A DNA stretch of 64,000 bases from an uncultured Muribaculaceae bacterium (GTDB taxonomy: Bacteria; Bacteroidota; Bacteroidia; Bacteroidales; Muribaculaceae). The stretch lies in contig CAJUIT010000004.1 of NCBI GenBank assembly GCA_910586565.1, positions 1 to 64,000 of the forward strand, given 5' to 3'. The number at the start of each line of letters is the position of its first letter. The first letter of the stretch is position 1. The notes under the pieces are model-generated. The model made no database searches. It saw only the letters and a program-made list of their open reading frames with translations, and was not told the origin of the DNA. The translations under genes and the position numbers were made by a program. Of this stretch, positions 45,612 through 53,514 are shown piece by piece.

Positions 45612-46313
45612 GTGAACGCATCCGCAAAACCACTCAACAGGGGGCTTTTGGCTCTCCTCATCATTCTTGCAGTTATTATTGCCGACCAGGCTATTAAGAT
45701 TTGGGTTAAAACAAACTTTTTCCTTGGTGAAAGTTTTGAAATCTTCTCATGGTTTCAGCTCGTTTTCATCCAGAACAACGGCATGGCATTCGGATGGGAG
45801 ATAGGTAGCAAACTAATGCTCACACTGCTGCGCATAGCAACGGTTGCATTCCTCATTTTCTATCTGTTCCGCATCCATTCACGTCGCGAAGCGCGCACAG
45901 GCTACCTTGTTTGTCTGGCGCTCATTGTGGCCGGTGCAGCCGGCAACATCATCGACTGCGTGTGCTACGGACTCGTTTTCAACAATCCGGCACCTCCCGC
46001 CACGGCTGTCATGTTTCCCGAGGGTGGAGGCTACGGCACGATTATGCACGGACTTGTTGTTGACATGTTCTATTTTCCGCTTTGCTCATGGAACTGGCCC
46101 GATTGGGTGCCGGGAATCGGTGGCGAACACTTCATCTTCTTCCGTCCGGTGTTTAATTTTGCCGACGCTGCCATAAGTGTGGGAATGGCAATGTTGATAC
46201 TGTTCTATTCGCGTCAGATTTCCGATGTTCCCTGGCGCCACAAATCGCAGATTGCGGCCGACACGACCACAGATGAATCAACCGACAGCACTTCCGGCCA
46301 CAACAAACTATAA
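45612..46313 (+). CDS. lspA: Lipoprotein signal peptidase (signal peptidase II)
   Basis: A 233-residue inner-membrane aspartyl protease starting at a GTG at 45612, chosen because the first membrane segment (LLALLIILAVIIADQAIKIWV) begins at once. The catalytic aspartates lie in GNIIDCVCYG and FNFADAAISVG. LspA cleaves the signal peptide of diacylglyceryl prolipoproteins before the lipid-modified cysteine. The protein is longer than the 160-residue E. coli enzyme because of an insert between the two Asp motifs and a polar C-terminal tail. The next gene encodes a likely substrate lipoprotein. Confidence 0.93.
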   Translation: MNASAKPLNRGLLALLIILAVIIADQAIKIWVKTNFFLGESFEIFSWFQLVFIQNNGMAFGWEIGSKLMLTLLRIATVAFLIFYLFRIHSRREARTGYLVCLALIVAGAAGNIIDCVCYGLVFNNPAPPATAVMFPEGGGYGTIMHGLVVDMFYFPLCSWNWPDWVPGIGGEHFIFFRPVFNFADAAISVGMAMLILFYSRQISDVPWRHKSQIAADTTTDESTDSTSGHNKL

Positions 46314-46341
46314 GCCGGAATAATCCACTCATGCACCGCTA

Positions 46342-47505
46342 ATGAAATCATCAGAAATTTCGCGCAGAACCCTCCGTAATCTCGCGGTATGCTCCATCAT
46401 CTCAACGGTGGGGCTTACTGCATGTAAAAAAGCACCCGAGGGTGTTATTCAGCAGGAGGAGATGGCTCAACTTATGGCCGACATTCATCTTGGCGAAGCC
46501 ATGATTGATTTCAATTATTCCTCCTATCCCAACGACTCCACCCGCAAGCTGCTTAAACAAAGTATCTTCACGGCTCATAACGTTACTGCCGAGGAGGTCG
46601 ACACTTCGTTTGTGTGGTATGGCAATCACATTGAGGAATACATCAAGGTGTATGACCGCACAATCGAAATTCTTGAGGAACGTCAACACGACAACAGACT
46701 CACTTCGTCGGAACAGATAAGTATAGCCGGCGACTCGGTGCAAGTGTGGAGCGGTCCGCAACGCCTCGTGGTTTCTTCGCGCATGCCGTCACGCATCATA
46801 ACGTTCAATCTCCTCCCCGACAGCACATGGCAGAACGGTGACATTTACACCCTCTACTACAAACCGGTCAACGGCCTCTCGCAAGTGCGCAGCCGATTGC
46901 TCGTTGATTATGCCGAGGGCACCACACACTATGTTGACGAAACCTCGTCGCGTCAAGGACCCAACAAGCTTAAAATTCAGGTTGACTCTACTCTCACTCC
47001 ATTGAAAGTCTATGGCTACATAACCCTTTCGCCGGAAAGGAACACGGCGTTTGAGATTGACAGCCTGTCGCTAACACGTGTTCGCAAATCGCTCGACCAC
47101 ACCACATATTTCCCGCACACAACATTCAACAACGGAAACAAGGTGGGCGACATTGAGAAAGATTCCTCAGCGGATAACACCGGGGACTTGAATCAATTTG
47201 AAACGGAGAACATTACGCTGTCATCAGGTCGCCGCGCCCCTTCGGGTTCTCCTCATCAACGCACAACACCATCAACGGCGTTACCACAATCATCATCTGC
47301 CGCCGGCGAACACAGCGAACACCGACGCGATGCCAACCTCCACAAACCCACGCCACAACAACGACGAGAGGCTACCAAACGTAGAAATGCCTCGCAACCG
47401 GCTAAACCTGTAAGGACTATAGACTCACCCAAATCGGGAGATAAACCCACCATCACACGAGTGCCTCAGAAAAACGTTCCGGCAACCAATAACTCCGGAA
47501 AATAA
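46342..47505 (+). CDS. DUF4296 lipoprotein with long low-complexity tail
   Basis: A 387-residue protein. The signal peptide ends in a lipobox, GLTAC, with Cys28 as the lipidation site. Residues 35-125 match DUF4296 (MAQLMADIHLGEAMIDFN and a helical repeat up to EILEERQ). A beta-rich domain follows to about 250. The last 130 residues are polar and of low complexity, rich in Ser, Thr, Arg, Pro and Gln. Function unknown. It lies 28 bases after lspA. Confidence 0.85.
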   Translation: MKSSEISRRTLRNLAVCSIISTVGLTACKKAPEGVIQQEEMAQLMADIHLGEAMIDFNYSSYPNDSTRKLLKQSIFTAHNVTAEEVDTSFVWYGNHIEEYIKVYDRTIEILEERQHDNRLTSSEQISIAGDSVQVWSGPQRLVVSSRMPSRIITFNLLPDSTWQNGDIYTLYYKPVNGLSQVRSRLLVDYAEGTTHYVDETSSRQGPNKLKIQVDSTLTPLKVYGYITLSPERNTAFEIDSLSLTRVRKSLDHTTYFPHTTFNNGNKVGDIEKDSSADNTGDLNQFETENITLSSGRRAPSGSPHQRTTPSTALPQSSSAAGEHSEHRRDANLHKPTPQQRREATKRRNASQPAKPVRTIDSPKSGDKPTITRVPQKNVPATNNSGK

Positions 47506-47519
47506 GCCAACATCGGTTC

Positions 47520-47873
47520 ATGCACCTGCATCTATACGACCTCAATGAGAACCCGCGCACGCTTGCAAGGCATGTTCTGCATGCCGGTGAAGTGCGTGCG
47601 TTAACTCTTGTAGATGCATCCGGAAGTATTCTTTCAATTACACCGTTTGATTGCGAAACGGCCAACACGATATTTCTTGATGCAACCATATTATTGCTCG
47701 ATGCCAATGCCGCTTCGCCTGAAAAATTAGCCCGGTTGCACATCGCGGTCAACTCTATCAAACCACACGATTTGGCCACCCTTAACGGCATATTATCACA
47801 CCTGCAACTATACCATCAACCAACCTCCACGCAACCGGCTACACAATCCACATTAGCCTTCTTTTTAAAATAA
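47520..47873 (+). CDS. Hypothetical protein
   Basis: A 117-residue soluble protein that I do not recognise. It starts 14 bases after the DUF4296 gene on the same strand and is probably the last gene of the ileS operon. It has no signal peptide or membrane segment. A hydrophobic core around LTLVDASGSILSITPFD and a C-terminal Thr/Gln-rich stretch are the only features. Position in the operon supports it being real. Confidence 0.6.
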   Translation: MHLHLYDLNENPRTLARHVLHAGEVRALTLVDASGSILSITPFDCETANTIFLDATILLLDANAASPEKLARLHIAVNSIKPHDLATLNGILSHLQLYHQPTSTQPATQSTLAFFLK

Positions 47874-48122
47874 GAAAGCGCAATTCCAAACCTACATTTT
47901 AACGAAAACGCTAAAAGTATTAACAATTGCAATACAGCGTCGACTTTTAACTCAATTTAACTATTGGGGGGGGTAATTTGTGCTCTTATAGCTACCTTTG
48001 CAAAAAAATTGTATTCATCCAATCTAATGTGAATTGATGGGAGAGAATTCACTAAACAATTGTATATCATTGTTTTTGTGTTTTCACCCACGTCACAGTC
48101 GCTAATTTCATTCTATAACAGC
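47874..48122 (+). promoter_or_regulatory. Promoter region with a G8 tract before the acyl-modification cluster
   Basis: TACCTTTG at 47993-48000 is a good -7 box. Upstream, TTG at 47964-47966 runs straight into a G8 tract (47966-47973). The TTG-to-TAnnTTTG distance is 26, six more than the 20 seen at other promoters in this window; TTTG at 47977-47980 is too close at 12. G-tract slippage would change this spacing. Nothing else is seen in the 249 bases. Confidence 0.5.
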
Positions 48123-48758
48123 ATGAGAAATCTCTACATCATCGGTGCACGTGGTTTTGGTCGTGAGGTCTACAATCTCTATCTGGAATGCAAGGCTTCA
48201 ATGCCTGATGTTGAGTGCAAAGGATTTCTCGATGATAATTTCAACGCTCTCGACGGTTATACCGACTATCCACCAATAATTTCAAGCGTGGAAGAATTCA
48301 CTCCTCAAGAAAACGATGTGTTTGTTTGTGCGCTCGGCCATGTCGACCACAAGCGGCGATATGTCGAAACAATGCGAGAAAAAGGTGGCCGGTTTATATC
48401 ATTGATTCATCCATTGGCTGAGATTGGAATGAACACGAAAATAGGAGAGGGGTGCATTATACGGGCAGCCGGAAGCATCAGCTGCGACATAACAATTGGA
48501 GATTTTGTCACAATCATGGGATATTCAATTCTCGGACATGATTGTCGTGTGGGGAACTGGTGTCATCTCGGAGCTTACTCGTTTCTCGGCGGTTTCTCCG
48601 AGATAGAGCCGATGGTAACGCTTCATCCGGGCTCTCGAATACTTCCACACAAGCGTGTGGGCGAACACGCCACCGTTGGAGCGGGAAGCGTTGTTATCCG
48701 GAATGTCAAACCCGGCACTACCGTGATGGGCATTCCTGCCATGAAATTATCATTCTAA
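48123..48758 (+). CDS. PglD/NeuD-like sugar O- or N-acyltransferase
   Basis: A 211-residue protein starting at the ATG at 48123 (MRNLYIIGARGFGREVYNLY). The first 80 residues form a Rossmann-like nucleotide-binding part with GARGFGRE. The rest is a left-handed beta helix of hexapeptide repeats (EIGMNTKIGEGCIIRAAGSIS onward) ending in GTTVMGIPAMKL. PglD and NeuD transfer an acetyl group from CoA to an amino sugar; here an ACP gene lies next door, so an acyl-ACP donor is possible. The catalytic His is probably the one in GYSILGHDCRVG. Confidence 0.85.
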   Translation: MRNLYIIGARGFGREVYNLYLECKASMPDVECKGFLDDNFNALDGYTDYPPIISSVEEFTPQENDVFVCALGHVDHKRRYVETMREKGGRFISLIHPLAEIGMNTKIGEGCIIRAAGSISCDITIGDFVTIMGYSILGHDCRVGNWCHLGAYSFLGGFSEIEPMVTLHPGSRILPHKRVGEHATVGAGSVVIRNVKPGTTVMGIPAMKLSF

Positions 48759-48811
48759 TAAATAAATCAGCTATCTTTTATCAAAAAAACAAAACAACAA
48801 TTAATAGGAAT

Positions 48812-49039
48812 ATGACTACACCCGAATTTGTTAAACATTTCGCCGAGGCTCTGGAAATAGAGGATTATTCCAATCTCGATACTACAACACGTTTCAGAAC
48901 CCTTGAAGAATGGGATTCGCTGGCTTATCTGTCTGTTATTGCAATGATTGACGAAGAGTATGATTGCCAGATTGAAACGGCCGATTTCAAAAAGCTCGAC
49001 ACTATCGGCGACATCATCAACCACATCAGCTCAAAGTAA
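48812..49039 (+). CDS. Acyl carrier protein (dedicated, non-AcpP)
   Basis: 75 residues from the ATG at 48812, acidic, four-helix ACP pattern. The phosphopantetheine serine is Ser36 in LEEWDSLAYLSV; the WDSL form is typical of specialised ACPs, whereas fatty-acid AcpP has DSLD. It sits between the acyltransferase and a KAS III gene that starts three bases after its stop, so it probably carries the acyl group made by the next two enzymes. Confidence 0.9.
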   Translation: MTTPEFVKHFAEALEIEDYSNLDTTTRFRTLEEWDSLAYLSVIAMIDEEYDCQIETADFKKLDTIGDIINHISSK

Positions 49040-49042
49040 ACG

Positions 49043-50101
49043 ATGGCTTTCATGCAATTCCACGGGGTAGGCATCACAGCACTCGCCGGAGCTGTGCCCC
49101 ACAAGGTCATTGATAACTACCGTTACACCGAATATTTTCCGGCTGACCAAGTGAAGGAAGTGGTTGACAAAATCGGCGTGTATGAGCGACGTTTTGCCGA
49201 TGAAAAAACGTGTTCGTCCGATCTCTGTCATGCTGCCGCCGAAAAATTGATTGCCGACAACCGCATCAATCGTAACGAGATTGACCTTCTGGTGTTCGTC
49301 TCTCAAACACCCGACTACCGCATGCCAGCTACCTCGGTGCTGCTGCAACACAGATTAAATCTACCTCAAACAACAATTGCATTCGACATAAATCTCGGTT
49401 GCTCGGGGTTCATATACGGACTGAGTGTGGTTTATTCCATGATGCAGAACATGGGGTTGAGAAAGGCTCTTTTGCTTGATGGAGAGACTCGCTCGAAAGT
49501 GTATTCTCCCAAGGATAGGCGCTCGGCATTTTTGTTTGGCGATGGGGGAGTGGCTGCCCTCATCGAACGTGGCGAACAATTCGGCACAAGCTTTTTCTCA
49601 CTTAATTCCGACGGTTCTCGCGGCGATTTGATAAAAATCAATGGTGGAGGCTATCGCAATCCGTCATCGGTTGAAACGTTGAAAGAGAAAGTTGTTGACG
49701 AATATGGCAACATCCGCAGCGATGAACATGGCTATATGAATGGGGGAGATGTGTTCAATTTTGTCATCCGTGAGATTCCGAAAGATATCAAACGCCTCAT
49801 CACGGAAACCGGCACCGACATGGAATCACTCGATTTCTATGTATTTCATCAAGCCAACAATTTCATCAACTCCTATCTGGCCAAAAAGCTGAAACTCGAC
49901 ACATCTAAAATCCCGTCGACAATTGAGAAATATGGGAACACATCGTCGGTTTCAGTGCCCCTCACCATCACCGACCGATTGCGTGGGAAATTGGATGGGA
50001 AACACACCCTGCTGATGAGCGCTTTCGGAGTGGGTATGACATGGGCCACAGCTATTGTTCCATTCGTCAACTGCAATATCAGCGAAATCGTAGAAGTTTA
50101 G
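49043..50101 (+). CDS. 3-oxoacyl-ACP synthase III family protein
   Basis: A 352-residue thiolase-fold enzyme. The catalytic triad is complete: Cys120 in DINLGCSGFIYGL, His269 in VFHQANNFI and Asn299 in YGNTSSVSVP. KAS III enzymes condense acyl-CoA with malonyl-ACP. It differs from a housekeeping FabH by its cluster neighbours: its own ACP upstream and an SDR downstream. Its start codon comes three bases after the ACP stop, indicating coupling. Confidence 0.9.
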   Translation: MAFMQFHGVGITALAGAVPHKVIDNYRYTEYFPADQVKEVVDKIGVYERRFADEKTCSSDLCHAAAEKLIADNRINRNEIDLLVFVSQTPDYRMPATSVLLQHRLNLPQTTIAFDINLGCSGFIYGLSVVYSMMQNMGLRKALLLDGETRSKVYSPKDRRSAFLFGDGGVAALIERGEQFGTSFFSLNSDGSRGDLIKINGGGYRNPSSVETLKEKVVDEYGNIRSDEHGYMNGGDVFNFVIREIPKDIKRLITETGTDMESLDFYVFHQANNFINSYLAKKLKLDTSKIPSTIEKYGNTSSVSVPLTITDRLRGKLDGKHTLLMSAFGVGMTWATAIVPFVNCNISEIVEV

Positions 50102-50145
50102 TGCGTGTTTAATGTGAAAATATTATTTGTTACAAGCTCTTGATC

Positions 50146-50916
50146 ATGCTACTGCCACAATTCAATCCGTTCAGTTTGGAGGGGAAGAATATCATTGTCA
50201 CCGGAGCATCATCGGGAATCGGCCGACAATGTGCCATCGATTGCAGCCGCATGGGAGCACGTGTAGCTATCATCGGACGTAATAAGCAACGATTGGACGC
50301 TACCCTTGCAGAAATGCATGGCGACAAGCACTTGTCGATATGTGCCGACCTGACAAAATTTGACGAACTGCCCGATATGGTTGCGCATATCTCCGATTCG
50401 TTGGGAAAACTCGACGGGGTTGTGAATTGCGCCGGCATATCTGCGACACTACCGTTAAAACTTATGCCTTCGGCCAAACTTGATGAGTTTTTCAGAACCA
50501 ACGTCTATTCAGCGTTGGAGCTAACCCGGGAAGCATGCAAAGTGAAACACTTCAATTCCGGTGGGAGCGTTGTGTTTATATCATCCGTAATGGGATTGGT
50601 TGGAGAAAGTGGAAAATCACTTTACAGCATGACTAAGGGCGCTTTAATTTCAGCCACGCGGGCTCTTGCATGCGAATTTGCCAAACGGCAATTGCGATTC
50701 AACTGTGTGTCGCCGGGAGCAATTCTAACCCCAATAAATGAGAATCTGCCACACATGGCCGACCCCGAACGCAGAAAACTACTCGAGGACAAACACCTGC
50801 TCGGGCTTGGACGTGTTGAAGATATATCCTCTGCCTGCATCTACCTGTTGAGCGACGCAGCACGATGGGTCACCGGACAAAACCTCATAGTCGACGGAGG
50901 TTACACAGCACGATAA
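50146..50916 (+). CDS. SDR family oxidoreductase (FabG-like)
   Basis: 256 residues from the ATG at 50146. The cofactor motif is VTGASSGIGR (about 18-27), followed by an RNKQRL stretch that suggests NADPH, and NCAGIS. The catalytic Ser and YxxxK are in SSVMGLVGESGKSLYSMTKGAL. The C-terminus VTGQNLIVDGGYTAR is classic. In context it would reduce the 3-oxoacyl-ACP made by the KAS III enzyme to 3-hydroxyacyl-ACP. It is the last gene of the cluster. Confidence 0.88.
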   Translation: MLLPQFNPFSLEGKNIIVTGASSGIGRQCAIDCSRMGARVAIIGRNKQRLDATLAEMHGDKHLSICADLTKFDELPDMVAHISDSLGKLDGVVNCAGISATLPLKLMPSAKLDEFFRTNVYSALELTREACKVKHFNSGGSVVFISSVMGLVGESGKSLYSMTKGALISATRALACEFAKRQLRFNCVSPGAILTPINENLPHMADPERRKLLEDKHLLGLGRVEDISSACIYLLSDAARWVTGQNLIVDGGYTAR

Positions 50917-51132
50917 CCAATCTATGACAGCCATAATTGGTTTATGACAGCCACATTGGCGAATTGCCCCCCAATATAAAACACCAAAAACTGACTTTAT
51001 AAAGAGGCTGTCTAACAAGTCCGATTTTAATGATTTCACCCCTGTCAGAATGTACTCTGGCAGGGGCGATTTATCTGTTTGGAGGCTTACTACACAGCCT
51101 CTTAAGGTCTAAGCTAAGAGGGGGCTGTCAGG
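50917..51132. repeat. Palindrome and direct repeats between the SDR gene and pyrK
   Basis: TATGACAGCCA is repeated directly at 50923-50933 and 50943-50953, 20 bp apart. Then AAGAGGCTGT (51002-51011) and ACAGCCTCTT (51094-51103) form a perfect 10-bp inverted repeat. Inside it, CCCCTG-T-CAGA and TCTG-G-CAGGGG (51039-51049, 51056-51066) make a strong hairpin. GAGGCTGTCTAA resembles insertion-sequence ends seen in Bacteroidales. It may be an IS relic or MITE, or a terminator for the convergent genes. Confidence 0.45.
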
Positions 51133-51912
51133 CTACCATTTTAAAGCACTAATATTGAACACGGGGCCATCCTGGCACACACAAACATGGCCGGCAACAG
51201 TATCTTCCACACAGCACAGGCAGGCGCCCAAACCACAAGCCATAGTGTTTTCAAGCGACACCTCACATTCAATATCCCGCTTTTTGGCAATAGCCGCAAC
51301 GGCTTTCATCATCGGCATCGGTCCACAACAATATATGGCATCCCACACTTCATCAAGAGCAGGATTTTCCGTTACCAGCCCCTTGTGACCGGCGCTCCCG
51401 TTATCTGTCGACAGCACAACATCGCCAATCTTCTCAAATTCATCAACCATCAGCAAATCTCCTGCAGTTTTAGCTGCAAGAAGAAATGTTGGCTTCACTC
51501 CATTGGCCAGCATACATTTGCCAAGATAGAGCAGGGGAGCCACACCAACGCCACCACCAACAAGCAAAGGACGGCGAATATCCGACTTAACACTGAATCC
51601 ATTGCCCAACGGGAGCATCACATTGACATTTTCACCCTCCGCCATGTTGCACAAAGCATCCGTACCGGCACCGGCATTTCTAACAAGCAACGTTATGATT
51701 TTATCTTCTGCAACCACATCATTTATTGAAATCGGGCGACGCAGAAACGTCGTTGCACTTTTATCGATTTTCACCTCTACGAACTGCCCTGGGAGAATCT
51801 CCGAGAAATCAATATTATCAGCGCAATTAATCGCTTTCAGAACCAAGAGGGAATATAACGATGAAATTCTGCGGTTTTCAACAACACAAAAGTCAATAAG
51901 AGCCTTTTTCAT
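51133..51912 (-). CDS. pyrK: Dihydroorotate dehydrogenase B electron transfer subunit PyrK
   Basis: The ATG at 51912 gives 259 residues beginning MKKALIDFCVVENRR; an upstream ATG at 51921 is two codons away. The FAD motif is FLRRPISIND, then the NAD-binding PLLVGGGVGVAPLLYLGKCM. The 2Fe-2S cluster cysteines are in CGLGACLCCVED and VCVCQDGPVF. PyrK passes electrons from the PyrD1B catalytic subunit to NAD+ in pyrimidine synthesis. pyrD is usually next to it; here only a palindromic spacer lies downstream, so the partner must be elsewhere. Confidence 0.93.
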   Translation of the reverse strand: MKKALIDFCVVENRRISSLYSLLVLKAINCADNIDFSEILPGQFVEVKIDKSATTFLRRPISINDVVAEDKIITLLVRNAGAGTDALCNMAEGENVNVMLPLGNGFSVKSDIRRPLLVGGGVGVAPLLYLGKCMLANGVKPTFLLAAKTAGDLLMVDEFEKIGDVVLSTDNGSAGHKGLVTENPALDEVWDAIYCCGPMPMMKAVAAIAKKRDIECEVSLENTMACGLGACLCCVEDTVAGHVCVCQDGPVFNISALKW

Positions 51913-51940
51913 AATGAGCAACAGAGTGATAATTATGTAG

Positions 51941-51971
51941 CAAAATTAACCAAAATCACCGACAGCACCAA
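51941..51971 (-). promoter_or_regulatory. Consensus promoter for pyrK
   Basis: Minus strand: TTG (complement of 51969-51971), 20 bases, TAATTTTG (complement of 51941-51948), about 30 bases before the start codon. Confidence 0.75.
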
Positions 51972-53433
51972 ATCCCAATAACATCCACAACACAAACATT
52001 CCACCTAAACCAAAACCCTATAAACCAAACCACATAAGCCAAGCCACGAAAACAAAACCAACACCATCCACAAAAATCCCCACAGCATTAGCGCATCGCC
52101 TAAAACTCGCACATCCAAAACTTAAATCAATTTGAATCAATTTTGCCAAATCCATTAACCCCAATAGGAGAGTCCCACTCGCCGCTACCCAAATCCTATT
52201 TAACATAATCCACATTATGAATACATTGCAGAAGTAAACCATCGTCATCATCGTTTCCTGCTATGCTAAAAACGTAATGAAGGCTATAGTAGCAGCTTGT
52301 CAACAACGAATCTGAACATCTATTATCATCGACATCACTCCACAACAATTTATAGGACCGGAAGGAACAGAGGCATGCTTATAATGGTACTGGGAACTAC
52401 AGCTAATAGGATACAAAGATAGCATTAAAACCGTTGAGACCAGGGCCTATTTCTCAGAATATAATATTTCGCCCAACTCCTCAGCATAGTCACAAAAAAG
52501 CCAAGGAAAACGAATTAAACAAACCTGAACGACGCATATTCTCGATGTTAAACTACTTAAACTCAATTAATTTGCGCTGTTTTATGCTCGAAAATAACAC
52601 TCTGCAAACTGAGAACAAATAGATAAAATGCGAAATATCCTCTACATAACGAGTCTGTATAGCCCTAATCGTCAGAGTATTGTATAAAAACAAATATTTA
52701 TTGTTAAAGAAGTCTAAACCGACCGGCAATTTTATCCTACTATTGTTTAAATGTAGAGAAGAGTCTCGAATCCTGAAAATTAGCAGATTAGCCTATCTCA
52801 AAATTATTCTGGTTAATTCATTTAATGATGCTCCGCTAATTTCATTATACTAAAATTTACTTTTAGGAACAGCTCCATGCTTAGCCTCTCACAAGATTTA
52901 CATTTACATTAATTAACCCGCGAATTTTCTTTGTAAATTTCATTTACAGGCATTTACAAAACACAATTTTGATTCGTTATTTTAATTTGCAAAACGCAAT
53001 TTTAAATTAGACAGGGTTAATTTACCGGAATCGAGAATTCGTTCACAAACGCACACGCCCATAGGCAAGCATACATTCTCAACTCCGTTCACATAAAGAT
53101 TGTATCGAATTGCGAATTCTAGCAACCAACATTATTTAACATTTATCATAACTGTCTAATAACCATACCTTATACATAAAATAATTAAAGCTTCAGTAAG
53201 GCGTAACGCGCCACAATTCATCAAACAACTCAATGCGCCAACACAATACTACAGAACACTTTTTAATACACCTAATTATAACTTAACACTCAACGTCTAC
53301 TACAATAAATTCAACTTCTCCCCTATTCACATCTATACACAATAAGATTTTGTTGCCTGACTTGATTTGCAATATCATCAAAAAAAATTTACAATAACCC
53401 ACAACATGCATTCTTATTGTGCGTGTTTGCAAA
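51972..53433. other. Gene-poor AT-rich stretch with repeated motifs
   Basis: About 1.5 kb with no convincing gene. Bases to about 52160 are almost free of G on the plus strand. The middle looks like decayed sequence, with short frames only. From 52890 there are repeated ATTTACA motifs and an inverted repeat TTTGTAAAT (52930-52938) / ATTTACAAA (52952-52960). TTTACAAAACACAATTTT (52953-52970) recurs with two changes at 52986-53003, 33 bp later. These could be operators for the HTH gene downstream. A frame at 52018-52251 (minus) is judged non-coding. Confidence 0.5.
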
Positions 53434-53465
53434 TTTGCATTTCACAAAACAAATGATTACATTTG
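53434..53465 (+). promoter_or_regulatory. Consensus promoter for the HTH gene
   Basis: TTTG at 53434-53437, 20 bases, TACATTTG at 53458-53465; the ATG is 50 bases downstream. The preceding TTTGCAAATTTGCA is partly palindromic and overlaps the -33 box. Confidence 0.8.
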
Positions 53466-53514
53466 CACTCAACAAAATTCAATTCTATACCCCTTGTTCA
53501 TAAATTAAAACATC

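Noticed and set aside
52018..52251. Minus-strand open frame of 77 codons with hydrophobic residues
   Set aside because: It arises from the G-poor tract, has no clear start context or homology, and no neighbour supports it.
52763..52773. TCTCGAATCC, resembling a tRNA T-loop
   Set aside because: No acceptor stem, D arm or anticodon arm can be built around it.
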